Program-made: the position numbers and the translations under genes
Source of the DNA: DASRRB01 sp036732755
GTDB taxonomy: Bacteria > Planctomycetota > B15-G4 > SIAN01
Direction: 5' to 3'
DNA: 64,000 bases
Assembly: GCA_036732755.1 (NCBI GenBank)
Contig: DAINBU010000010.1
Location: 1-64,000 of the forward strand
Part shown: positions 16,931 through 26,254 of the stretch, piece after piece
Layout: each line of letters opens with the position of its first letter
Position numbering within the stretch: position 1 is the stretch's first letter
The notes under the pieces: model-generated
Seen by the model: the letters and a program-made list of their open reading frames with translations, nothing else
Database searches by the model: none
What the model was told of the DNA's origin: nothing

Positions 16931-18073
16931 TCACTTCGCGGCGACCGGCGCGAGCAGCGCCGCGGTGGGCGCGTGGACGATCTGGCCGTTGCGGGTGACG
17001 AGGCTGCCCGCGACGATCTCGTCGGCGAGGTCGACGTTGAGCGCGCCTTCGAGCGTGACGATCTTGAGGAAGGCGAGCAGGTTCTTGGCGTAGACGTCGC
17101 TCGCGTGCACCGGCACGAGCGACGCCACGTTGCGCAGGCCGACGATCTGCACGCCGCGCACGTTCACCGTCGCGCCGGGCTGCGTCAGCTCGCAGTTGCC
17201 GCCCTGGTCGGCGGCGAGGTCGACGACCACCGAGCCGGCGCGCATCCGCTCGACCATCGAGGCGGGCAGAAGCTTGGGCGCCGGGCGGCCCGGGACGAGC
17301 GCCGTGCAGATCACGACGTCGGCGTCGGCGACGCGCCTGGCGAGCGCCTCCTCCTGCGCGCGCTTGAACTCGGCGGACGCCTCCTTGGCGTAGCCGCCCT
17401 GGTCCTGCGCGTTCTCCTGCACCGGGACGTCGATGAACTTCGCGCCGAGCGACTCGACCTGCTCCTTCACGGCCGGCCGGATGTCGGAGACCTCGACCAG
17501 CGCGCCGAGCCGCCGCGCCGTCGCGACCGCCTGCAGTCCGGCCACGCCCGCCCCGAGGATCACGACTCGCGCCGGCTTGAGCGTGCCCGCCGCCGTCATC
17601 AGCATCGGGAACAGCTTCCCCAGCCGATCGGCCGCCATGACCACCGCCTTGTACCCGGCGATGTTCGCCTGCGAAGAGAGCGCGTCCATGGGCTGCGCGC
17701 GCGAGATGCGCGGGATCAGTTCCATGGCGAAGACGGTGAGCCGCCGCTCCGCCATGCGGCGCACCAGGTCGATGCGTTGGTGGGGGTAGACGAACGAGAC
17801 GAGCGCCGCGCCGGCGGCCGGCAGCTCGGAGTCGTCGCGCGGCGGATGCAGTCTCAGCACGAGCCCGGCGTCGGCGAGACCGCGTGCACGGTCGGCCTCG
17901 ATCTGCGCGCCGGCCGCCGCGTAGGCGGCGTCGGAGAAGGTGGCGCGCTCGCCCGCGCCCGCCTCGATCGACACGGCGAGCTTCGCCGCCGCCAGCTTCT
18001 TCACCGATTCGGGAGTGGCGGCCACGCGCGTCTCGCCGGGCTCGCTCTCCTTCGGGATGAAGACCTTCAGCAT
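16931..18073 (-). CDS. pntA: NAD(P) transhydrogenase subunit alpha part 1 (NAD-binding)
   Basis: The 380-residue soluble dI subunit begins with the family opening VFIPKESEPGETRVAATP and has the NAD-binding Rossmann motif VVILGAGVAGLQAVATARRLGA near residue 170. It also has EMIPRISRAQ-type (here ELIPRISRAQ) and DLAADQGGNCELT motifs. It resembles alanine dehydrogenase, its relative, but the pntA2-pntB neighbours settle the assignment. The ATG at 18073 has AGGGA eight bases upstream. A divergent outer-membrane protein gene starts 182 bp away. Confidence 0.93.
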   Translation of the reverse strand: MLKVFIPKESEPGETRVAATPESVKKLAAAKLAVSIEAGAGERATFSDAAYAAAGAQIEADRARGLADAGLVLRLHPPRDDSELPAAGAALVSFVYPHQRIDLVRRMAERRLTVFAMELIPRISRAQPMDALSSQANIAGYKAVVMAADRLGKLFPMLMTAAGTLKPARVVILGAGVAGLQAVATARRLGALVEVSDIRPAVKEQVESLGAKFIDVPVQENAQDQGGYAKEASAEFKRAQEEALARRVADADVVICTALVPGRPAPKLLPASMVERMRAGSVVVDLAADQGGNCELTQPGATVNVRGVQIVGLRNVASLVPVHASDVYAKNLLAFLKIVTLEGALNVDLADEIVAGSLVTRNGQIVHAPTAALLAPVAAK

Positions 18074-18255
18074 GGAATCGGTCCCTGGCTCAAAAAGGGA
18101 GGCAAAGATTCGGTTCTGCGAGGCCTCTTGTCGAGTTCCTGCCCGCGCCGGAAATGCGCTCCAACCCCGTTCGAGCCGGACGGTACCCTGCGCGCCCCGC
18201 TCGCCGCACCGACGGCGCGCAGGTCGGCCGTCGAGTTTCGCGAGGGAAGACCGAC

Positions 18256-19122
18256 ATGCACCGGATCCTCGGAATTCTCCGTACCGCGTCGTTCGCCGCC
18301 GCCGTGCTGGCCGCCGCGCCGCGCGCGCCCGCCCAGGGCGACACCGGCTTCCTGCGCGGGACGGGGCGCACCGACGTCGCCTTCTCCTACGGCTCCGAGT
18401 CGTTTCGCGACTTCTGGGTCGGCACGACCAAGACCTCCGACCCGAACGTCGGCAAGGTGACGCACGAGACGGCGAACCTCTGGCTCGCCTACGGCGTCGA
18501 CAGCCGCACCGACCTGGTGTTGAACGCGACCTACGTCGACGCCGAGAGCGACGGCATCGCGACCACCAGCAATCGGGACGAGAAGCAGCTCCAGGACGCG
18601 ACCATCGGCTTCAAGTACCAGCTCAACGAGTCGCAGCTCGGGCCGGGCCGCTTCTCGCTCTTCTTCGCGCCGGCCGCCAAGATCCCGATGACCCACTACG
18701 AGTCGAACGCGATCACCGGGATCGGCGACGGACAGATCGACTACCGCGGCCGCGCGATCCTGCAGTACACGACCGACTGGGGCATCTGGATCGCCGCCGA
18801 ATCGGGCTACGACTACCGCACGGAGAGCCCGGCCAACGAGGTGCCGCTCAACCTGACGCTCGGGATCCCCTGCACGCGCTACGCGACGATCACGCCCTTC
18901 TTCAGCTACGTCAGCAGCCTCGGGAGCCGCGACCTCTCGACCACGCCCTTCCCGATCGTGCAGGAGCCCGGCGTGGAGGAGGAGTACAAGCGCTGGGGCG
19001 TGAGCGTGATCTTCAACGTGAACGAGCAGTGGGGCGTCACGGCCGGCTGGAAGGACACGCTCGACGGCCGCAACACGGGCGACGTCTCGGGCTTCTGGTT
19101 CGGCGCCTACTACCGGTTCTGA
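18256..19122 (+). CDS. outer-membrane beta-barrel protein (MetA/phenol-degradation-like transporter pattern)
   Basis: The 288-residue protein has a signal peptide (FAAAVLAAAPRAPAQG). Alternating aromatic/hydrophobic strands follow, typical of a small barrel: DVAFSYGSESF, LWLAYGVDSRTDLVLNATYV, FSLFFAPAAKIPM, and a final strand ending in the aromatic YYRF expected for BAM-dependent insertion. The pattern resembles the 'MetA-pathway of phenol degradation' barrel group, but the ligand is unknown. ATG 18256 is preceded by GGGAAG. The last 13 bases overlap the end of the convergent MBL gene. Confidence 0.7.
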   Translation: MHRILGILRTASFAAAVLAAAPRAPAQGDTGFLRGTGRTDVAFSYGSESFRDFWVGTTKTSDPNVGKVTHETANLWLAYGVDSRTDLVLNATYVDAESDGIATTSNRDEKQLQDATIGFKYQLNESQLGPGRFSLFFAPAAKIPMTHYESNAITGIGDGQIDYRGRAILQYTTDWGIWIAAESGYDYRTESPANEVPLNLTLGIPCTRYATITPFFSYVSSLGSRDLSTTPFPIVQEPGVEEEYKRWGVSVIFNVNEQWGVTAGWKDTLDGRNTGDVSGFWFGAYYRF

Positions 19123-20528
19123 GCGGGACGGTCGCCAGGGGCGGACGGCGCGGCGGGCGCGGCCGGCGGAACGGCGCGCAGCCAGTCGGCCCACGGCATC
19201 TCGGCCGGCCCGCCGACGACACGCAGCGCCTGCACCAGCGTGGCGACGTCGAGCTTCCTCTCCGCGACGAAGTCCGCGAGCGCGCGGCCTGACGGCCCGA
19301 CGCGCGGCGCGCCGCCCTCGAAGCCGCTCCAGGCGAGGTCGCCCACGAAGAGGATCCGCGCGCGCGGCAGCCAGAAGACGACGTAGTCGTCGCTGTGGCG
19401 CGACGCGGCACCGAGGTCGAGCACAAGGAGCTCCTGCCCCGCGTCGGCGAAGCGGCGGCCCCGGTCGAACGTCTCGATGCGCAGCCGACCTCCGCGGCGC
19501 GCGAGGCGGTCGGGCGCGAGCGTGAACGGCCGCATCACCGCCGCCTCGACGAACGGCGCGTCGAGCGGCGTCGTCACGATCGCCGCGCCCTCCGCGATGA
19601 ACGGCCGCAGCCCGCCGCAGAAGCGCGGGTGGTGGTGGGAGAAGAGGATCGCGCGGATCGGCTTGCCGGGAAGCGCGGCCGCCAGCGCGTCGACGATCCG
19701 CTCGCCGGTCGCGCTCGAGGCGGGCGCCTCGAGGACGAGGAGATGGTCGGCGAACTCGACGGCGAGCGAGCGGACCGGGCAGGCCGGATCCTCGACGACG
19801 AAGACGCCGGGCGCGAGCGAAGCGAGCGCGGCCGGCGGCGAGTGCGCCGGCGCGGACGCGGGCGGCAGCTCGAGCTCGCGCGCCGCCTCCAGCGCCGTCC
19901 CCGCCTTCGCGAGCGCGAGCTCGGCGCTCTGCGCGTCGAAGTCGCCGAACCGATCGAAGGAGATCGCGCTCGCGACCGGCCGCCCGTCGACCAGCTTCAC
20001 GCCGGAGCAGCGCGCCTTCTCGAGCACGTCGCCGAGGCGCGGATGGGCGCGCCACTGCTCGCTCTGGAAGTCGCTCTCCCCGCTGCCGCCGGCGAGGGGG
20101 GCGCGCGCGCGCCACGGCAGCTCGGCGAAGCGGCGCGCGTCGGCCGCCGCCATGCCGGAGAGCTCGACGAAGCCAGCGGCGCCGCCCGCCTCGTCCATGC
20201 GCCGCCAGACTCGCTCGCCGCGCACGAGCGTCGTCTCGACGCGCGGCGGCGCGTCGCCGCCGTCGATCCAGGTGCGCTGCTCGAGCAGGAGCCGGTCGCC
20301 GCCGCTCGCGAGCGCGCGCAGCTTGGTCGCGACCGCTCTCCGCTCGCCGAGCTTCTCGTAGTCGCCCTCGAACTGGGCCGTGCCGTCGTACGCGACCTCG
20401 AACGGCGGCGGGCGGACCGCCTCGACCTCGGGCGCGCGCACCCTCTCGCCGGCGCACGCCGCCATCGCGAGCGCGAGCGCCGCCGCCCCCGTCCGCCCCG
20501 CTCCCCGCCGCCGCGGCGCGCGCGCCAC
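19110..20528 (-). CDS. lipoprotein with degenerate metallo-beta-lactamase fold
   Basis: The 472-residue protein has a signal with lipobox LAMAAC (Cys near 25), an N-terminal beta-rich domain of about 200 residues, and an MBL-fold C-terminal half. The metal-binding loop reads FSHHHPRFCGG where HxHxDH is usual, so the Asp and the following His are replaced. Later elements (SRHSDDYVVFWLP, ILFVGDLAWSG) are preserved. It may bind a single metal or be inactive. It starts at GTG 20528, one base after the kinase gene, in the same operon as kdsA. Confidence 0.7.
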   Translation of the reverse strand: MARAPRRRGAGRTGAAALALAMAACAGERVRAPEVEAVRPPPFEVAYDGTAQFEGDYEKLGERRAVATKLRALASGGDRLLLEQRTWIDGGDAPPRVETTLVRGERVWRRMDEAGGAAGFVELSGMAAADARRFAELPWRARAPLAGGSGESDFQSEQWRAHPRLGDVLEKARCSGVKLVDGRPVASAISFDRFGDFDAQSAELALAKAGTALEAARELELPPASAPAHSPPAALASLAPGVFVVEDPACPVRSLAVEFADHLLVLEAPASSATGERIVDALAAALPGKPIRAILFSHHHPRFCGGLRPFIAEGAAIVTTPLDAPFVEAAVMRPFTLAPDRLARRGGRLRIETFDRGRRFADAGQELLVLDLGAASRHSDDYVVFWLPRARILFVGDLAWSGFEGGAPRVGPSGRALADFVAERKLDVATLVQALRVVGGPAEMPWADWLRAVPPAAPAAPSAPGDRPAQNR

Positions 20529-20529
20529 C

Positions 20530-23151
20530 TCAGCCGCCCGCCGGGCTTGCGCGGCCCTCGAGCTCGTCGAGCGCCTTCTTCAGCGGGGCGAGCGAATCGT
20601 GTTGCGGCGCGATCGACTCGAGCGCCGCCGCGGCCTTGCGCGCCTCCTTGACGAGCGCCGCGCGCGTCTCGGGCGTGGCGGCGCGCGCCGCGGCCACCGC
20701 GAGCGCCGCGTACGTGGCGACGTAGTCGGGGTTGCCCGGCGCGAGGTCGAAGGTGCGCCGCTCGTGGGCGAGCGCCTCGCCCGTCAACCCGAGCTGCTCG
20801 CACACGAGCGCGAGTTGGTGGAAGAAGAGCGGGTTGCTCTTCGAGAGCTTGGTCGCCTCGAGGAGGTGCGTGCGCGCCGCCTCGAGGTCGTCTTGGTCCT
20901 TCAGGTCCTGTTCGACGACCGCGAGCTCGTAGAAGAACTGTGGGCTGCGCGGGTTCTTGGCGACCGCCGCGCGCAGCTTGTCGCGCGCGCTCCGGCGCAC
21001 CGCGTCGTCGAGGCCGCCGCCGTCGAGCGCCCGCATGATCTCGTCGCGCGCCTCGTTGGCGAGGCGCGCCGCCTCGGTGCGCTGCGCGTCGGGGACGGGG
21101 ACGGTGCCGGCGCCGAAATAGGGGTTCACGAAGCTGTCCATGACCCCTGTGCGGAAGTCGTCGGTCTGCTGCCAGCCGCTCGCGAGAAGCTCGCCGCCCT
21201 TCTGCAGCATCTTCGCGAAGAACTCGCTGCCCGCGCTCGTCTCGCGCGTGCCGAAGATCCTCGAGAGGTTCGACGCCGCCTCGCTGGTCGCGGCCGCGTC
21301 GGCGGTGGGCGCGGAGGCCGGCTGGCTGCGCGCGTGTTCGATGTCGGCGAGCCGCTGCTGCGCCCACAAGATCAGCTGTTTCGCGCGATCGTCGCGTTCG
21401 TCGTACGAAACGGCCTTCTTGGCGTCGGCGAGGCACAGGTCGACGTACGCGCCCGCGTCGCCCCCCGATTCGTAGAGCAATTTGTAGACGTCGGCGCGCA
21501 TGCGGTACGCGCGCGCCATCTCCTTCAGGAAGAGCGGCGAGGGAAGCGGCGTGCCCGGCTCGACCAGCGGCCGCATCACCTTGAGCGCGTCGCTCACGTT
21601 GGAGAGCGCCTGCTGCAGCAATTCGCTGCGCATGTCGGCCGCGAACTTCGGGTTGACGGAGAGGCCGAATCGGAAGCTCGCGAATTCGAGCTGCGTGCGC
21701 CAGTCCCTCTCGCTCTTCGTCCCGGCCTCGAGCAGGAGGTCGACACCGGCCTTGCGCTCGATCGGATCCTTCGAGCGCCAACGCAGGAAGCCGGCGTAGA
21801 AGAGCGCAAGTGCGTCGTCGGGCCGGTGCTGCGCGACGAGGTCGACGTCCTTTCGGGCCCGGGCGTAGACCGCATCGACGTCGGTCGCGCCGAGCGACTT
21901 CGCGATCTGCGGCAGCACGTCCTTCTCGCCGTTCTCGATGCGCAGCTCCCAGTTCTTGGCGAGCGCGCAGAGGGCCCGCGCGCGACCGAGGCGGGCGTCG
22001 TCGTCGTCGCGCTTGGCGAGCGCCTCCTCGTAGCCGGCCAGCGCTGCGAGGTTGTTGCCCTCGCCGAACGCGGCGTCGCCGCGGTCGCGCGCGTTCTTGA
22101 ACTCGCGCAGCGCGGTCGCGCTGAGGCTCGACTTCATCAGGATCGCGAAGGAGAGCGAGATCACCGCGACGACGAGCGACAGGATCGCGATCGTCTTCTG
22201 CTTGCGCACGCGCCGCCAGCCGCGCCCGATGAACGTCGTCCGGCTGGCGAGGATCGGCTCGCCCTCGAGGTAGCGCTCGAGGTCCTGCGCCATCTCGAGC
22301 GCCGACGCGTAGCGGCGCTTCGGCTCCTTTTCGAGCGCCTTCAGGATCACGACCTCGAGGTCCTCGTGGAGATGCGTCGCGAGCGCGCGCGGCGGGCGCG
22401 GCTCCTCGTCGAGGATGCGCTGCAGGATCTCCTGCGTCGACTCGCCCGAGAACGGCGGCCGGCCGGCGACCATCTCGTAGAGCGTCGCGCCGAGCGAGTA
22501 GACGTCGGTGCGCCGGTCGATCTCGCCCTTCTTGGCGCGCACCTGCTCGGGGCTCATGTAGAGCGGCGTGCCGACCATCGCGCCGGAGTCGGTGATCGAT
22601 TCGCCCTGCTCCGGCCGCGCCAGCCCGAAGTCGGTGAGCACCACCTTGCCGCTCGCCGCGCCGTCGGCCGAATCGCCGCGTTCGCTCTCGCGCAGGCGGA
22701 TCATGTTCGCCGGCTTCACGTCGCGGTGGATGATCCCGCGCTGGTGGGCGAAGTGGATCGCGCGCGCCGCCGTGCAGGCGAGCTGCGACGCCTCGCGCGG
22801 GTCGATCGGCCCGCGCTTGATCACCACGTCGAGCGGCTCGCCGTCGAGGAACTGCATGGCGTAGAAGTGCGTCGCGCCGTCGTTGCCGATCTCGTAGATC
22901 GGGACGATGTTCTCGTGCGAGAGCTGCGCGACCGCCTGCGCCTCGCGCAGGAAGCGCTGGATCGCCTTCTCCGTCGCGCCGAGCCCCGGCGGCAGGACCT
23001 TGAGCGCGACTCTCCGGCCGAGCTTCGCGTGCACGGCCTCGAAGACGACGCCCATCGAGCCGTGGCCGAGGATGCGCTTCAGCGAGTAGTCGCCGAGCTG
23101 CCGCCCGACCAGCTCCTGCAGCGGGACGCGCCCGAGCGGTTCGTCCGCCAC
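20530..23151 (-). CDS. membrane Ser/Thr protein kinase with periplasmic TPR-like domain
   Basis: This is an 873-residue Hanks-type kinase. The Gly loop GHGSMG is at 29-34, the catalytic Lys at 51, HRDVKPAN at 142-149, DFG at 174-176 and the activation segment GTPLYMSPEQV near 195-205. One membrane helix (about 325-345) separates it from a roughly 500-residue outer part with TPR-like helix pairs. All key kinase residues are present, so it should be active. The second half probably senses envelope state. It starts at GTG 23151, six bases after the kdsA stop, so it lies in the operon kdsA-kinase-MBL lipoprotein. Confidence 0.88.
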   Translation of the reverse strand: MADEPLGRVPLQELVGRQLGDYSLKRILGHGSMGVVFEAVHAKLGRRVALKVLPPGLGATEKAIQRFLREAQAVAQLSHENIVPIYEIGNDGATHFYAMQFLDGEPLDVVIKRGPIDPREASQLACTAARAIHFAHQRGIIHRDVKPANMIRLRESERGDSADGAASGKVVLTDFGLARPEQGESITDSGAMVGTPLYMSPEQVRAKKGEIDRRTDVYSLGATLYEMVAGRPPFSGESTQEILQRILDEEPRPPRALATHLHEDLEVVILKALEKEPKRRYASALEMAQDLERYLEGEPILASRTTFIGRGWRRVRKQKTIAILSLVVAVISLSFAILMKSSLSATALREFKNARDRGDAAFGEGNNLAALAGYEEALAKRDDDDARLGRARALCALAKNWELRIENGEKDVLPQIAKSLGATDVDAVYARARKDVDLVAQHRPDDALALFYAGFLRWRSKDPIERKAGVDLLLEAGTKSERDWRTQLEFASFRFGLSVNPKFAADMRSELLQQALSNVSDALKVMRPLVEPGTPLPSPLFLKEMARAYRMRADVYKLLYESGGDAGAYVDLCLADAKKAVSYDERDDRAKQLILWAQQRLADIEHARSQPASAPTADAAATSEAASNLSRIFGTRETSAGSEFFAKMLQKGGELLASGWQQTDDFRTGVMDSFVNPYFGAGTVPVPDAQRTEAARLANEARDEIMRALDGGGLDDAVRRSARDKLRAAVAKNPRSPQFFYELAVVEQDLKDQDDLEAARTHLLEATKLSKSNPLFFHQLALVCEQLGLTGEALAHERRTFDLAPGNPDYVATYAALAVAAARAATPETRAALVKEARKAAAALESIAPQHDSLAPLKKALDELEGRASPAGG

Positions 23152-23157
23152 GGAGAT

Positions 23158-24036
23158 CTACCGGCTCGGGCCGCCGTCCGCGTGGAGGTCCGCGAAAGGC
23201 GGGTCGGCGAGCGCCTGCTCGCGCAGCCGCTTCAGCGCGGCGAAGAGGCGCGGCAGCGTCTCGAGCCGCAGCGAGTTGGGCCCGTCCGACTGCGCGCGGT
23301 CGGGGTCCTCGTGCACCTCCATGAAGACGAGGTCGGCGCCGGCCGCGACGGCCGCCCTTGCGAGCCCAGGTGCAAGTCGCCGGTCGCCGTCCGACTTCCC
23401 GTCGCCGCCGCCGGGCCGCTGCACCGAGTGGGTGCAGTCGAAGACGACCGGGACGCCGAGCGCCTGCATGAGCGGGATGGCGGTCATGTCGTTCACCAGC
23501 CGGTGGTACCCGAAGAAGGTGCCGCGCTCGGTGACGACGATCTCCTTGGCCCCGCCGGATCGCAGCTTGGCGACGACGTGCTTCATCTCCTCGGGGGAGA
23601 GCCACTGCCCTTTCTTTACGTTGACGCCGCGCCCGGTCTTCGCGACCGCGAGCAGCAGGTCGGTCTGGCGGCAGAGGAAGGCGGGGATCTGCAGCAGATC
23701 GACCGCCTCGGCCGCCGGCGCCGCCTGCTCGGGGAGGTGGACGTCGGTCACGACCGGGACGCCGAGGTCGTTGCGGATGCGGGCGAGGATCTTCAGCGCC
23801 TCGTCGGCGCCGACTCCGCGGAACGAACCGATCGACGTGCGGTTGGCCTTGTCGAACGACGCCTTGAAGACGATCGGCAGCCCGCATCGGCGGGCTTCAC
23901 CGACGACGCGCTCGGCGATGCGGCGCGTGATCGCGTCGCCCTCGACCACGCATGGACCGGCGAGCAGCGCGAGGGGACGGTTCGCGCCGACCTGCACTGC
24001 GCCGATGCGCGCCTCACGTGTCGCGGCAGTCGACAT
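23158..24036 (-). CDS. kdsA: 3-deoxy-8-phosphooctulonate synthase (KDO-8-P synthase)
   Basis: The 292-residue enzyme condenses arabinose-5-phosphate with phosphoenolpyruvate to make the KDO precursor of lipopolysaccharide. Family markers are LLAGPCVVEG, FKASFDKANRTSIGSFRG, TDVHLPEQ, LQIPAFLCRQTDLL, NVKKGQWLSPEEM, ERGTFFGYHRLVNDM and FDCTHSVQRPGG. The Cys in AGPC fits the metal-dependent class only if it is the equivalent residue, so the class is not settled here. Its presence indicates a KDO-containing envelope. The ATG is at 24036 and the stop is TAG. Confidence 0.92.
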   Translation of the reverse strand: MSTAATREARIGAVQVGANRPLALLAGPCVVEGDAITRRIAERVVGEARRCGLPIVFKASFDKANRTSIGSFRGVGADEALKILARIRNDLGVPVVTDVHLPEQAAPAAEAVDLLQIPAFLCRQTDLLLAVAKTGRGVNVKKGQWLSPEEMKHVVAKLRSGGAKEIVVTERGTFFGYHRLVNDMTAIPLMQALGVPVVFDCTHSVQRPGGGDGKSDGDRRLAPGLARAAVAAGADLVFMEVHEDPDRAQSDGPNSLRLETLPRLFAALKRLREQALADPPFADLHADGGPSR

Positions 24037-24078
24037 GGGGCGCGGATTGTATCGTCGCGCCCCCTTCGGACCGGGACA

Positions 24079-24978
24079 TTGGGCGCACATCCGACGCTGC
24101 TGCTGACCGGCGCGAGCGGCCTCTTGGGCGCCGCGCTCGCGCGCCACGCCTTCGAGCGCTTCCGCGTCGTCGCGGTGGTGCGGCGCGCCGCGCCGCCGCC
24201 GCTGAAGCGGGGGGACCGCAAGATCGCGTGCGACCTCGAGGAGGCGGGCGCGGCGGCGCGCCTGGTCGCCGCGGCCGAGCCGCAGCTCGTCGTGCACGCG
24301 GCGGCGCTCTCCTCGCTTTCGGCGTGCGAGGCCGATCCGGCGCGCGCGCGCCGCGTCAACGTCGACGCGACGCGCGAGCTCGCGCACGCGGCCGCGCACT
24401 GCGGTGCGTGGCTCCTCTTCGTCTCGTCCGACCAGGTCTTCGCCGGCGACCCGCCGGAGGGGACTCGCTACGGCGAGGAGGACGCGCCGCGGCCGGTCAA
24501 TGTCTACGGCCGCACCAAGCTCGACGCGGAGGAGGCGGTGCGCGCGGCGGGCGGCGAGGCGCTGATCGTCCGCACCGCGCTCGTGCTCGGGCGCGCGCCC
24601 GACGGCCGCAGCGGCGCGGTCGATTCGATCCGCGCGGCGCCGGAGGGGGCGACGGTGCGTCTCTTCCATGATGAATGGCGCACGCCCGTCTCGGCCCCCG
24701 ACCTGGCGCGCGTCGTCGACGCCGCCGCGCGCGCCCGCGCTGTCGGACTCGTCCACGTCGCCGGCCCCGATCGCGTCGACCGCCTCGAGCTCGGGCGGCG
24801 GATCGCGGCGGCGTTCGGCCGCGACACCGGTCCGGCGGCGCTGCGCTTCGCCGCCGCGTCGCAGTCGGAGGCGGGCCATCCACGGCCGCGCGACGTGTCG
24901 CTGCGCTGCGAGCGGCTCGCCGCGCTCGGGCTGCCGGCGCCGCGGCCTCTCGCGCTCGCGCTCGCGGAGCTGCGCTGA
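24079..24978 (+). CDS. NAD(P)-dependent sugar reductase/epimerase (RfbD-like SDR)
   Basis: The 299-residue protein is an extended short-chain dehydrogenase with LLLTGASGLLGAALARHA at the N-terminus, VVHAAALSSLSACE, LFVSSDQVFAG and the catalytic YGRTK (Tyr-x-x-x-Lys), as in dTDP-4-dehydrorhamnose reductases. It probably makes a deoxysugar nucleotide for surface glycans. The only reasonable start is TTG 24079; it lies 42 bp from the divergent kdsA start. The kdsA neighbour supports an LPS-related role, though the substrate is inferred. Confidence 0.75.
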   Translation: MGAHPTLLLTGASGLLGAALARHAFERFRVVAVVRRAAPPPLKRGDRKIACDLEEAGAAARLVAAAEPQLVVHAAALSSLSACEADPARARRVNVDATRELAHAAAHCGAWLLFVSSDQVFAGDPPEGTRYGEEDAPRPVNVYGRTKLDAEEAVRAAGGEALIVRTALVLGRAPDGRSGAVDSIRAAPEGATVRLFHDEWRTPVSAPDLARVVDAAARARAVGLVHVAGPDRVDRLELGRRIAAAFGRDTGPAALRFAAASQSEAGHPRPRDVSLRCERLAALGLPAPRPLALALAELR

Positions 24979-25025
24979 GCGGCGTCTATGATCGGTGCCG
25001 GTCACGAATCCGGGGGGAGGCGGCC

Positions 25026-26237
25026 GTGCGTCGAATCATGCTGGTGCTTCCGGGTCTCGCCGACGCACCGCTCTCCTCCCTCGGCGGCCGCACGCCGCTC
25101 GCCTGCGCGAACCACCCCGCGCTCGACCGCCTCGCGTCGCGCGGCCGGCTCGGCACCGTCGACCTCGACGAGGGCGGGAGCTCCGGCTCGATCATCGGCC
25201 TCCCGGCGCTGCTCGGCCTCGATGCACGCGCGCTCGAGCTGAGGCGGGGGCCGCTCGAGGCGACCGGGCTCGGCGTCGCGCTCGGCGCCGACGCGCTGGC
25301 GTTCCGCCTCAACTTCCTCTCGATCTTCGACGGCACGGTCGCCGACACGCGCGCCGGCCACGTCTCCGACCCGGAGGCGTCGCTGCTGCTCGCGGCGCTG
25401 CGCAAGATCGACCTCGGCACGTTCCCGCTGGTCTTGCATGCGGGCGCCGGCTACCGCCATCTCGCGGTGGTCGACCCGGGGGCGCAGCTCGAGGTCGCGA
25501 CCGTCCCGCCGCAGGAGGTGCTCGGCCGGCCGCTGCGCGACCACCTCCCGACCGGACGCGACGCCGCGCCGCTCGCGAAGTTCGTCGAGGAGGCGGCGCG
25601 CCTGCTGCCTGGCAACGAGGTGAACCGCGTGCGCGTCGATCTGGGCGAGAACCCGGCCGACGCCGTCTGGCTGTGGGGCGAGGGGCGGCGGCGCGCGATC
25701 CCGCGCCTCGGCGACGCGTTCGGCGGGCCGGCGGCGATGGTCGCGGCGGCGCCGCTCGTGCGCGGGCTCGCGCTCGAGCTCGGGATGGAGTGCCCGCGTC
25801 TCGCCGGCACCACCGCCGACGAGCAGACCGACCTCGCGAAGAAGGCGGCGACGGCGCTCGAGCTGGCGGCGACGCATGCCTTCGTCGCGGTCCATGCGGC
25901 GGCGGTCAACGAGGCGTCGCGCTCGGGCGACGCGCGCCGCAAGGTCGCGGCGATCGAGCGCATCGACTTCGAGCTGCTCGCGCCGCTCCTCGCGTGGGTC
26001 GAGGCCGACGCCGACGACCGGCGCCTGCTCGTCGCGTCGGACCACGCGACCTCGGCCGAACCGCAGCGCCGGGCGCCTCGGCGCGTCCCGTTCGCGCTCT
26101 TCGGCGGCGGGATCGAGGGGCTGCGCGCGCGGAAGTTCGACGAGGAGGGCGCGAGCGCGGCCGACCTCCAGCTCGCGAACGCGGGCGAGCTGCTCGCCCT
26201 CTTCCGCAAGCCGGGCTTGCGCACCGCGTCGGCGTAG
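25026..26237 (+). CDS. apgM: cofactor-independent phosphoglycerate mutase, archaeal (ApgM) type
   Basis: The 403-residue protein matches the ApgM group of alkaline-phosphatase-superfamily mutases that interconvert 2- and 3-phosphoglycerate. Markers are LVLPGLADAPLSSLGGRTPL, a GSIIGLPALLG serine region, FRLNFLSIFDG, SDHATSAEPQRRAPRRVPF (metal-binding DH) and a C-terminal NAGELLALF. Some relatives act as homoserine kinase (ThrH-type), which cannot be excluded. GTG 25026 has GGGAGG five bases upstream. It lies 47 bp after the reductase gene and 17 bp before valS, and the stop is TAG. Confidence 0.8.
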   Translation: MRRIMLVLPGLADAPLSSLGGRTPLACANHPALDRLASRGRLGTVDLDEGGSSGSIIGLPALLGLDARALELRRGPLEATGLGVALGADALAFRLNFLSIFDGTVADTRAGHVSDPEASLLLAALRKIDLGTFPLVLHAGAGYRHLAVVDPGAQLEVATVPPQEVLGRPLRDHLPTGRDAAPLAKFVEEAARLLPGNEVNRVRVDLGENPADAVWLWGEGRRRAIPRLGDAFGGPAAMVAAAPLVRGLALELGMECPRLAGTTADEQTDLAKKAATALELAATHAFVAVHAAAVNEASRSGDARRKVAAIERIDFELLAPLLAWVEADADDRRLLVASDHATSAEPQRRAPRRVPFALFGGGIEGLRARKFDEEGASAADLQLANAGELLALFRKPGLRTASA

Positions 26238-26254
26238 CTGGTAGCGTCGACCGG

